A DNA stretch of 64,000 nt from Planococcus maritimus (lineage in GTDB: Bacteria > Bacillota > Bacilli > Bacillales_A > Planococcaceae). Below the pieces are notes generated by a model that saw nothing but the letters and a program-made list of their open reading frames with translations, was not told where the DNA came from and did no database searches. Location of the stretch: NCBI RefSeq assembly GCF_001592825.1, contig NZ_LTZG01000032.1:186001-250000 (forward strand), read 5' to 3'. A program made the translations under genes and the position numbers. Positions 52,509 to 59,576 of the stretch are shown here, piece by piece. Numbering within the stretch: the stretch's first letter is position 1; each line of letters begins with the position of its first letter.

Positions 52509-54019
52509 TACATGCCTCCGAACATATTCTGCTGCATCCAAGCGCTTTGCGAGTTCATCTTGCTGAGCGCTTTTTCCATCGCCGTGAACTGGCTCCAGTA
52601 GCGGTCTTCGATGCTCGTCAAACGGTCCTGCCAGCGCGTAATTTCCGTTTCCATGCGGCGCAGTTTTTGGCTCATCGTGCTATTGTCCACCGAACTCGCC
52701 GGACTGCCGGCTTGTGCGCTTAACTTTTTGACCACGTTATTGAGTGTGTCGTACACGCGCGCGCCAATTCCGTCGCCAGCTGCACTGCGGACCGTAAACA
52801 AGTTCATCACTTCTTCTGGTTTTTCAGTAAGCGCGGCTTTTAATTTATCTTCGTCGATGAAGAGCTTGCCGCCTTCTTGGTAATTGCCTGTATTAATACC
52901 GATTTGCGACAGCATAGTGAGGTTTCCGGCGCCAGCGCCCCCGACGCTATCCATGAACGCGCGACGCAAATCTTGCAGCGCAGATTTCATGATGGGATCA
53001 TTGCGCAGTAAACCACTACGCGCTTTTTCTTCCCATAATTCGATTTCTTTGTCGCTCATTTCTTCTTTTTGCTCATCGGAGAGCGGTTGGAAATCCGAGT
53101 AGCGTTTTTCGACCAGTTGCTTTTGCAAGTCTTCGATCGCTTTGTTATACGATTCTACAAAGTCTTTGATCATCTGCACTGGTTTTTCTGGATCTGATTT
53201 AACGGTAATAGCAGATGAACTGCCGTCCGTATCAACTTTGAGCATTTCAATCGTCAATCCGTTAACCGTTGTTTTATTGCTAGTCAGCCCGTTCACTTCA
53301 ACGCCATCAATAATGATAGAACCGTTTGCTCCATTGGTAGTCGCAACAGACAAGTTAGTCGTCCCGGTAATTTGCTTGCTGAGATCTGGATTATCTGCAG
53401 TCCCATCAGCGGTCTTGAAAGATAAGCTAAAGTTTTGCGCCTGGCCTAATTCTTTCGAAGAAATGAAAAACCGTGAAGTAGTGTTATCAAAATTGGCTCG
53501 TAGGGCAGGCACGCTACCTGCTGTTTTCGACTGCAATAAATCTGCGACCGCTTTATACGTCATGTCTGCTGTAATATCTACCTCAACGTCGGTTTCCCCT
53601 CCAACGTCCACAAGGATTTTCCCAGCAACACCGATGGCATCAGTCGATTTCGCTGCTCCGTCGGTTACTTTTTGAATCGCAGATGCCGAAGTATATTTAG
53701 CAGGAGCCGCCAGTGCAGTGACTTGTACATTGTATTTCCCGTTCATCGCTGTAGCACCCGGTGTCACTTTCGCACTGCCGGACCCTGTCGCTTCTGCACC
53801 GTACGCATTGAAGCTCGATTGCAGGCGTAGGTTACTCGCGCTTGTACGCAGGTTCGAAAACGTCAAGTTTTGTTCACGTACCGCTGCTTGCTGCCATTCG
53901 GTCCAGGTTTTTTGCTGAACCAATTTATCCATCGGCATTTTCTGTATTTGCATCATTTGTTTGACGATGGAGTCGGTGTCCATCCCGGAAGCTAATCCGC
54001 CGATTCGCATTGCGCTCAT
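52508..54019 (-). CDS. fliD: Flagellar filament cap protein FliD (HAP2)
   Basis: 503 aa. N-terminal RIGGLASGMDTDSIVKQMMQ and C-terminal RLTSIEDRYWSQFTAMEKAL are the D0 signature blocks; the middle is variable surface domain. It caps the filament and guides flagellin folding. Transcribed from the sigma-D promoter before flaG. Confidence 0.95.
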   Translation of the reverse strand: MSAMRIGGLASGMDTDSIVKQMMQIQKMPMDKLVQQKTWTEWQQAAVREQNLTFSNLRTSASNLRLQSSFNAYGAEATGSGSAKVTPGATAMNGKYNVQVTALAAPAKYTSASAIQKVTDGAAKSTDAIGVAGKILVDVGGETDVEVDITADMTYKAVADLLQSKTAGSVPALRANFDNTTSRFFISSKELGQAQNFSLSFKTADGTADNPDLSKQITGTTNLSVATTNGANGSIIIDGVEVNGLTSNKTTVNGLTIEMLKVDTDGSSSAITVKSDPEKPVQMIKDFVESYNKAIEDLQKQLVEKRYSDFQPLSDEQKEEMSDKEIELWEEKARSGLLRNDPIMKSALQDLRRAFMDSVGGAGAGNLTMLSQIGINTGNYQEGGKLFIDEDKLKAALTEKPEEVMNLFTVRSAAGDGIGARVYDTLNNVVKKLSAQAGSPASSVDNSTMSQKLRRMETEITRWQDRLTSIEDRYWSQFTAMEKALSKMNSQSAWMQQNMFGGM

Positions 54020-54037
54020 AGCTCATTCACTCCTATC

Positions 54038-54382
54038 TTATCGCTTTTCATCAATCATGATCCCCGCGAGTTCGGTCATCGAAGCGTACATGTCCAGAAA
54101 CTTGCGATTTGGGATTTCTCTTAATATTTCCTCGGTTTTTGTGTCGATCACTTGCACGTAATACACTTCCAATTGCTCGTGCAGCTGGAATTTGATATTG
54201 GTCGCAGCGGGCTCTAAAAATTCATTCATGACGGCGATCTTATCGTCGAGCATGTCTTTGGTTATCGGTTTAGCAGGCTCTTGATGTTGCTGCTCCTTGG
54301 AGACATTCACGTCTTTTGGAACGATTGGATCTATTTTGGCGATTTCCTTAAACTGCGGCGCTGATTGATTCGTGACTTCCAT
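54038..54382 (-). CDS. flaG: FlaG-family flagellar protein
   Basis: 114 aa with a disordered first half and a FlaG domain (IKFQLHEQLEVYYVQVIDTK, EEILREIPNRKFLDMYASM). FlaG affects filament length in other bacteria. GGGGAG precedes the start; 18 bases before fliD. Confidence 0.92.
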   Translation of the reverse strand: MEVTNQSAPQFKEIAKIDPIVPKDVNVSKEQQHQEPAKPITKDMLDDKIAVMNEFLEPAATNIKFQLHEQLEVYYVQVIDTKTEEILREIPNRKFLDMYASMTELAGIMIDEKR

Positions 54383-54434
54383 GACGACACTCCCCTAATC
54401 TTTTAAGTTCAACCTAAAAAGCTCTCTATTGTTA

Positions 54435-54461
54435 TTATCGGCACGGTTTGCTTTTTTTTTA
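54435..54461 (-). promoter_or_regulatory. Sigma-D promoter of flaG-fliD-fliT-fliS
   Basis: On the minus strand TAAA (54458-54461), 15 bp and GCCGATAA (54435-54442), seven of eight matches at -10. Lies 53 bp before the flaG ATG. Confidence 0.92.
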
Positions 54462-54472
54462 GCAATCCAATC

Positions 54473-54507
54473 AAAAAAATAAGACAAGCCCATAAAGAGC
54501 CTGCCTT
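54473..54507 (-). terminator. Terminator after the cell-wall hydrolase gene
   Basis: On the minus strand AAGGCAGGCTC and GGGCTTGTCTT pair (some G-U) and are followed by ATTTTTTT. It overlaps the 3' end of the hydrolase gene and separates it from the flaG promoter. Confidence 0.8.
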
Positions 54508-54510
54508 ATC

Positions 54511-55224
54511 TTATGTGAGTTGCGTATAAAATTTACTGACGCCTTGTGTCCAGTGGTTGTTGAGGCCGGTCGGATCGTTCGCCGCGCCAACCGGAGCATA
54601 CTTCGCGCCGATTTGCGCAATGCTTTCCTTGCCTTGGTTCAAATAATTTTGCCGCAAATTGCGCGCCATATCGTAAATGCTGTCGGCTACCGAATCGTAG
54701 CTGCGTAGGCCGTTCTTGCCCATCATGCCAGCGATATTGTTTTTCTCATTCGCCGCGCGTGATGAGCCGTTTCCGGTTTCATGTACCGCAATCGCAGACA
54801 AAAGATTCGGGTCAATATCGTATTTCTTGCCAGCTTCAATGAAATGCACCGCCGTGCCGCTCAGTTTTCCTTCGAGTTGCCCGTCGAGCTTCAGAAACTG
54901 GACTGGCCGGAACTTCAAATCGCTTTGGTCTGCGCTGCTCGTCGCCACGTCTTTATGCTCCATCGTCAGGTTTGCGACAGCCGGATTATACGAAGCACTT
55001 GCCGGCGTCATAAAAGCCAAACTGTTTGTAGTGGATGCTTGTTGCATGGGCGCTTGCATCTGCTGGACATTTTCCAGCATCGCCGCCATCAACAGCATCA
55101 TAAACGACCCCGACATCCCGGTCGATTGGCTATTCGCCGCACCGCTCCCGTTCATCGAGGACGTCTGCTGAAGCGAACTCATCGCCGTTTGAAACAGCCA
55201 ATTTGAATTGATCGGCCCCATCAT
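54511..55224 (-). CDS. Flagellum-associated peptidoglycan hydrolase (lysozyme-like fold)
   Basis: 237 aa. After a Met/Gln-rich N-terminal region without a clear signal peptide, residues 125-237 form a glucosaminidase/transglycosylase-like domain: YDIDPNLLSAIAVHETGNGS with the likely catalytic Glu, then KNNIAGMMGKNG. Comparable enzymes next to fliD in Listeria and relatives open the wall for the rod. Lack of a classical signal suggests export by the flagellar apparatus, which is inference. GGAAGGTGTGG upstream. Confidence 0.8.
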   Translation of the reverse strand: MMGPINSNWLFQTAMSSLQQTSSMNGSGAANSQSTGMSGSFMMLLMAAMLENVQQMQAPMQQASTTNSLAFMTPASASYNPAVANLTMEHKDVATSSADQSDLKFRPVQFLKLDGQLEGKLSGTAVHFIEAGKKYDIDPNLLSAIAVHETGNGSSRAANEKNNIAGMMGKNGLRSYDSVADSIYDMARNLRQNYLNQGKESIAQIGAKYAPVGAANDPTGLNNHWTQGVSKFYTQLT

Positions 55225-55595
55225 AGTTCTTCCACACCTTCCGTTTCCATTTATTCGTTTAGTTTACAAGATTATTTATCATAAAAGAATAGGATAATTG
55301 TGGGAGAAACCATGTGTTTTGAAGAATAATTTCTAGTGCTCCTAGGTATCAGGTTCAATAGTCTATCAAGTTGATTAAGACACTAAGACGAGGAGGCGAT
55401 TAGAGATAGTATAGCTTATTGAAAGATTCTACACTTTTTTAAAAGAACATTTTCTTTAAAGACGTGGTTTGTAGATATAAGATCAACTCAAATAGTAGTA
55501 AGCTAATCTTCTAGATTTTTTCAATATATCTTGTAGATTCTTTAATACTTATTCACAAGTTGAATTAGCGATTTAGCAAACTCTATTTTAGTCCA
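55225..55595. other. AT-rich gene-free stretch at the edge of an insert
   Basis: 371 bp, clearly more AT-rich than the flagellar genes on either side. No start codon with a ribosome site, hairpin terminator or known element was seen. It seems to begin the low-GC segment that continues to about 56.9 kb. Confidence 0.6.
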
Positions 55596-56381
55596 TTATA
55601 AATATGTTTGTATTGAACCAGTGCCATTTGTTTCTTCTATACGAGAGAACGTTCCGTTAAAAACTTTTATTAATTTGGTTAAGGAATGTCCGTAGTTATT
55701 AATTCCCCATGAGCAAATTACCGTTTCTGTAGAGAGACTTGCCCAATCTCTTGGGATGAACTTCCCTGCTAAACCACCATGGTGCGGTACCACCATAATT
55801 AGTTTATTAATTGTTCTAGGAGCTAAAATAAATTCATATACTTTATTATAATAATTATCACCTGTAAGCACTATACTCTTATCATTACCTTCATAATAAA
55901 GAACTATACTATCTAGGTTTTTGTTTTTTGCCCCTGTAGTTCTATATAGCGAAATATAGGAATTAATCACACACGAGAAATGTATCTCCACCTTTTGAGT
56001 TGAGTTATCTAATTTTCTACTTTTAGGTATAAATTCAATGCAAATATTTTCATCCTCCAATAACTCAATTACTCTAGCTATCGTTTTTGGAGTTTCTCCT
56101 TTTATATTTGCCGGTGGTGTTGGAGCGATTACTTTTTCTATTTTTCTTAATTCTGATTTTTCCATTTTAAATAAGACATGATAGTGATCGACATCCCAAT
56201 GACTAATAACAATGCTGAAACGCTCTGTCTCTTCTAAACCAGACTTCTGAATCAAGGCTCTAATATCTTCTTTTCCATAGTACTTGTCTGCGCCGATATC
56301 AAAGAAAACAGTATATTCATCGCTTTTTATTTGATTCCAATTACCATGTCCTACATCATGTACAATTAATACATCACTCAT
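55596..56381 (-). CDS. ComEC/Rec2-like metallo-beta-lactamase-fold hydrolase
   Basis: 261 aa. The MBL-fold metal motifs are present: HDVGHG (residues 8-13), SHWDVDHYH (60-68, equivalent to HxHxDH with Trp in the second position), LTGDNYY near 173 and VPHHGGLAG near 198. This is the subgroup related to the cytoplasmic/periplasmic nuclease domain of ComEC, without membrane helices. Substrate may be nucleic acid or a nucleotide. Base composition is far more AT-rich than the neighbours, suggesting horizontal gain. GAGGTGAAAAA upstream; 15 bases after a frameshifted small gene. Confidence 0.8.
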   Translation of the reverse strand: MSDVLIVHDVGHGNWNQIKSDEYTVFFDIGADKYYGKEDIRALIQKSGLEETERFSIVISHWDVDHYHVLFKMEKSELRKIEKVIAPTPPANIKGETPKTIARVIELLEDENICIEFIPKSRKLDNSTQKVEIHFSCVINSYISLYRTTGAKNKNLDSIVLYYEGNDKSIVLTGDNYYNKVYEFILAPRTINKLIMVVPHHGGLAGKFIPRDWASLSTETVICSWGINNYGHSLTKLIKVFNGTFSRIEETNGTGSIQTYL

Positions 56382-56396
56382 AATTTTTCACCTCAT

Positions 56397-56760
56397 TTAC
56401 TTCTCAAATGAATTTAAAGTGTATTTATAAAAATCTAATTTTTCATCCTTGCTTTTATAAGTTATTTTTAGACGGAATAATAATGATGCATTCTCATGCT
56501 CTAAAGAATAATATTCAAAATCGATGTTGAAATTGCGCCAAAACGAATAAGGCACTTCGTACCAATGGCCTTCCCTTGGGCCGGTACGGAAAGTATTTTA
56601 AATCAGTAACTTCAATTAATGAACGTTGATCTTCTTCATTCCACTTCTTATCAACGAATTCATCTTCCCACAATTGTTTCAACCCTTGTAAATCAACCGT
56701 GTCAAAAATGATAGTCCCATTATGATTGTTAGATTCACAATATAGTTTTACTTTATGCAT
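56397..56760 (-). pseudogene. Small unknown gene interrupted by a +1 frameshift
   Basis: Starting at ATG 56760 (GGAGGGAAG upstream) the frame reads through about residue 58 and then drifts to a stop at 56515. Around 56585-56590 (TTTCC), removing one base restores a continuous frame that reads ...GPREGHWYEVPYSFWRNF and goes on to a stop at 56397-56399, for a protein of about 120 aa with normal codon use. The restored frame ends just before the ribosome site of the MBL gene, making a tidy two-gene operon. It is either a true pseudogene, a programmed frameshift or an assembly error. No family recognised. Confidence 0.75.
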
Positions 56761-56908
56761 CCTTGTACTTCCCTCCCACACTTAGATACAAATAGAGAAA
56801 ACTTTTATACTAAAGGTAATTGGTATACACTAGGGTTTCTTTAACTTCAAACAAATACAACACGCTATTTCTTATAAATTTATTTTAGTTAATTCCTTAT
56901 TAAATTTG

Positions 56909-57085
56909 TTAACCTTTCAAATCCACCGATCTGCCAATATGCGGCTGAACCGATTGCTCAAGCATCTTCACAACACTCGCGCTATTGTTCTCGGCCTGGT
57001 CCATCGCTTTCTTGGTCACTAAGACGCTTGCTTCTTGCCGGACATTCATCTGGCTGAGCGACATCGATAAAGCGGCGATATCCAT
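56909..57085 (-). CDS. YjfB-family putative motility protein
   Basis: 58 aa, below the size of ordinary gene finders. MDIAALSMSLSQMNVRQEAS, a central VTKKAMDQAE and VKMLEQSVQPHIG match the small YjfB family found beside flagellar genes and often under sigma-D control. GGGGGAG is ten bases before the ATG. It lies just after the hag terminator, so it would be made by read-through or from an unseen promoter. Function unknown. Confidence 0.82.
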   Translation of the reverse strand: MDIAALSMSLSQMNVRQEASVLVTKKAMDQAENNSASVVKMLEQSVQPHIGRSVDLKG

Positions 57086-57115
57086 CTGAACTCCCCCTTA
57101 ATAGAACTTAGTTAT

Positions 57116-57147
57116 AAAAAAAAGGAGCCTAAAATCAGGCTCCTTTT
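57116..57147 (-). terminator. Terminator after hag exon 2
   Basis: On the minus strand AAAAGGAGCCT and AGGCTCCTTTT form a perfect stem with a 6-nt loop and a T run. Located 12 bases beyond the hag stop codon. Confidence 0.95.
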
Positions 57148-57158
57148 GGTGTTTAAAA

Positions 57159-58661
57159 TTAACGTAGCAACTGAAGCACTTGCTGCGGCGCTTGATTCGC
57201 CTGTGCCAACATTGCTTGTGACGCTTGTGCAAGAATCGAGTTCTTAGTTTGTTCCATCATTTCTTTCGCCATCGTGCGAACATTTACTTTCATAAATGAC
57301 TAGACTATATCTTCACCCTCTAGTATTAGTAGGGGCCGGGCACTTCGGATCAATCAGTGCTGATGGACACTGTGTCACCTACGGATTTCATCACCATAGC
57401 TTTCGCCTTAGATGGTCTATCCTAGTCGTTGAACCTTCTCCACTCTTTCGAGACAGGAGCTTGGCTGCTGATTGCCCAATCTTTTATTTTCTCGAGCCGT
57501 CACGCTTGTCGTTTCCAACTACGTTGTGGCAATAAAAGCTTAAGGGCTTTCCAGCAATTCACCCGGTCGTAATCTCTGATCGTTACCAATCAGGACGACT
57601 GTACCTCCACTCGCTTACGCGGCTTCGGCATAATCAACGTCGCGGATACGTGATTCCGCAGCTGTTAGGTTTTCAGAAGATGTGTTTAAGTTGTTGATTG
57701 TGTGCTCTAAACGGTTTTGGCTAGCGCCTAATTTAGAACGTTCAGACGAAACACTTTCAATTGCATCGTTGATTACTGAAATGGAAGCTTGTGCACTTTG
57801 AGCACTAGTGACGTCCAAACCAGCTACTTTTAAAGCACCCGCTCTCATATCTCCGACACCTACATTAATAGTTTGAGAAGAGTTTGCACCAACTTGTAGA
57901 GCTAAAGAAGTGTCTGCATCGTCAAAAGACGCTTCTGTTCCAGTAAATGTCAACTCGTCGCCAACTTTCATTGAACCAGCCGCTCCAAGAGTAACAGTGA
58001 AATCTCCGATAACTTGCGTACCAGCTGCTGCAACATCGCTTGCAGTTCCTGTTACACCAGCTTTATCTTCCCAGCTTAAATCGTATCCAGTGATTGCGCC
58101 TGTACCATCTCTAGTTATACCAGTAACTTTTACGTTATAAGTGTTATCTTCGCTAGTTCCAACCGCAGTTAGAGCTACAGAAGCAAATGAAGCATCCGTA
58201 TTATTCACTTTGACTCCTTCTGCAGTTGAACTTGTACCACTTAATTCTCCATTAAGTATTTTTTTTGAATTAAATTCAGTTGTGTTGCCAATACGATCAA
58301 TCTCTTCTATTAATTGATCCATTTCTTTTTGAATTTCGCCGCGATCAGTATCCGTGTTTGTATCATTGGCAGACTGTACAGACAATTCTCGCATACGTTG
58401 TAGAATATCTTGTGTCACGGACATAGCGCCTTCTGCGGTTTGAATTAAAGAAATACCATCCTGAGCATTCGTCGAAGCTTGCTCAAGTCCGCGAATTTGT
58501 CCGCGCATTTTTTCAGAAATTGTGAGTCCAGCTGCATCATCTTTTGCGCTGTTGATGCGAAGACCAGAAGACAATTTCTCCATGCTGTTCATTTGCGCGC
58601 TTTGAGCTGAGCCCATTTGTCTGTGTGTGTTAAGTGCTGCGATGTTGTGATTGATAATCAT
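57159..58661 (-). CDS. hag: Flagellin, gene interrupted by a group I intron (exons 57630-58661 and 57159-57269)
   Basis: Exon 1 encodes 344 residues (MIINHNIAALNTHRQM ... RIRDVDY), exon 2 the last 36 (AKEMMEQTKNSILAQASQAM ... VLQLLR). Together they give a 380-aa flagellin with complete D0/D1 coiled coils and a variable centre. Without splicing, translation runs four codons into the intron and stops (TAA), giving 348 aa without the C-terminal helix required for filament assembly and FliS binding. GGAGG lies within a CsrA-like site before the ATG. Transcribed from a sigma-D promoter; terminator at 57116. This is the filament subunit. Confidence 0.92.
57270..57629 (-). ncRNA. Group I self-splicing intron in hag
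   Basis: 360 nt, no homing-endonuclease frame. Core elements on the minus strand: P (AATTGCTGGAAA, 57548-57559), Q (CAATCAGCAGCCAAGC, 57459-57474), R (GTTCAACGACTA, 57423-57434) and S (AAGATATAGTC, 57303-57313); P4 pairs GCTG with CAGC, P7 pairs GACTA with TAGTC. The 5' exon end GTTGATTAT can pair with GTAAGCGA 11 nt inside the intron (P1, U-G at the splice site, one mismatch), and CGC next to it pairs with exon 2 GCG (P10). Intron ends in G. A boundary shifted by 3 nt also keeps frame but gives no P1. Confidence 0.93.
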
Positions 58662-58666
58662 TGTGT

Positions 58667-58681
58667 ATTACCTCCGTGTAA
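58667..58681 (-). promoter_or_regulatory. CsrA-binding-like site overlapping the hag Shine-Dalgarno
   Basis: The leader reads TTACACGGAGGTAAT, close to the CsrA consensus (ACARGGAUGU type) with GGA in the middle, and GGAGG is also the ribosome site. In B. subtilis CsrA blocks hag translation through such a site and FliW relieves it; csrA and fliW lie directly upstream. Confidence 0.7.
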
Positions 58682-58735
58682 TGTTTTTTTGTTTTTGCAA
58701 GCGCCCAAATCCGTTTGGACTGCCTTACACTCTAT

Positions 58736-58762
58736 TTATCGGTAGGCATTTTAAAATGTTTA
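58736..58762 (-). promoter_or_regulatory. Sigma-D promoter of hag
   Basis: On the minus strand TAAA (58759-58762), 15 bp and ACCGATAA (58736-58743), with the CCGAT core intact. Gives a leader of about 70 nt. Confidence 0.85.
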
Positions 58763-58837
58763 GCTTTTTTGAAAAAAATTCTAAAAACTTTTTGAAGTCA
58801 CTTTATCCTATATATATATTTAAATTTTATGAAACAA

Positions 58838-58879
58838 GAAAAAACCTGAAGTAGGCTAGTTGCCCGCTCCAGGTTTTAT
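58838..58879 (-). terminator. Terminator after csrA
   Basis: On the minus strand AAAACCTGGAG and CTTCAGGTTTT pair, with an inner GGGC/GCC section, followed by TT. It begins at the csrA stop codon and separates fliW-csrA from the hag promoter. Confidence 0.85.
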
Positions 58880-59097
58880 TTTTTCATCTTCAAAAAGTCA
58901 CTAATATCAATCACATTCGACACCGCGTTCTTGTTCTCTTCCTGAATCTCCAAATAAATCTCTTTCCGGTGGATCGGAATTTCTTTCGGTGCGGAAATTC
59001 CCAGTTTGATGAGGTCGCCTTCGATGGAAGTGACCGTGATTTCGATGTTGTTGTCGATGACGATCGATTCGCCGACTTTGCGTCCGAGTACGAGCAT
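58876..59097 (-). CDS. csrA: Carbon storage regulator / translational repressor CsrA
   Basis: 73 aa. [20 protein letters not shown] and [19 protein letters not shown] hold the RNA-binding Leu4/Arg6 and Arg44-equivalent residues. The dimer should bind the hag leader site; FliW sequesters it when cytoplasmic flagellin falls. Three bases after fliW. Confidence 0.96.
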   Translation of the reverse strand: MLVLGRKVGESIVIDNNIEITVTSIEGDLIKLGISAPKEIPIHRKEIYLEIQEENKNAVSNVIDISDFLKMKK

Positions 59098-59100
59098 CCC

Positions 59101-59547
59101 TTACACCTGCCTTGCCGCTTGTTGGAATAGCGGATGTTTCACTTGGTAGTTTGCGTTGCTCAGGACGATTTGTTTGCCGAGTTGTTGTTTGTTGTTGATG
59201 ACGACTGGCGCTTTTAAGTTAGCTGTCGCGTCGCCAATTTGTTTATTTGGCGTGACCGTCACCAAGACAATCGCATCGGACGGCTCGTCCAGTTTCAATT
59301 GCCCGGTTAACGCATCATCGAGCTTTACTTCATAGTCTGGCAAAAACACAAACGGGTCTGCCATGAAGAAGCTGATTGCTGCGTGTTCTGTGGACTGGAG
59401 GAAAAAGAACGGCGAGTCGCCTGATGGATCTGCCGGAAGTAAGACGAATGTCGTCTCCTCTTCAAATCCCGGAATGCCGCGCTCGAATGTTAAGAGGCGA
59501 TCATCTGCGAGTTCGAGTTCGCCGAATTGTTCGGTTTGGATTTTCAT
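59101..59547 (-). CDS. fliW: Flagellar assembly factor FliW (CsrA antagonist)
   Basis: 148 aa. IPGFEEETTFVLLP and SFFMADPFVFLPDYEVKL are typical. FliW binds either flagellin or CsrA; release from flagellin after export frees it to block CsrA and so permit hag translation. AAAGGAAG upstream. Cotranscribed with csrA and perhaps with the cyclase gene before it (29-base gap). Confidence 0.95.
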   Translation of the reverse strand: MKIQTEQFGELELADDRLLTFERGIPGFEEETTFVLLPADPSGDSPFFFLQSTEHAAISFFMADPFVFLPDYEVKLDDALTGQLKLDEPSDAIVLVTVTPNKQIGDATANLKAPVVINNKQQLGKQIVLSNANYQVKHPLFQQAARQV

Positions 59548-59576
59548 AGCTGACTTCCTTTCTATATGAACCTGAT

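Noticed and set aside
56515-56760. Small gene accepted as an 81-aa intact protein
   Set aside because: Its last 25 residues are an out-of-frame reading; a coherent coding frame continues past the stop in another phase.
57273-57632. Alternative intron limits (exon 1 ending GTTGAT, exon 2 starting ATGGCG)
   Set aside because: It preserves frame and the U/G end rule, but no internal guide sequence pairs with that exon end, while the 57270-57629 limits give both P1 and P10.
57615-58661. hag as a complete 348-aa flagellin ending RIRDVDYAEAA
   Set aside because: The conserved flagellin C-terminus is found 360 nt downstream in a compatible frame and the gap is a group I intron, so the short frame is the unspliced reading.
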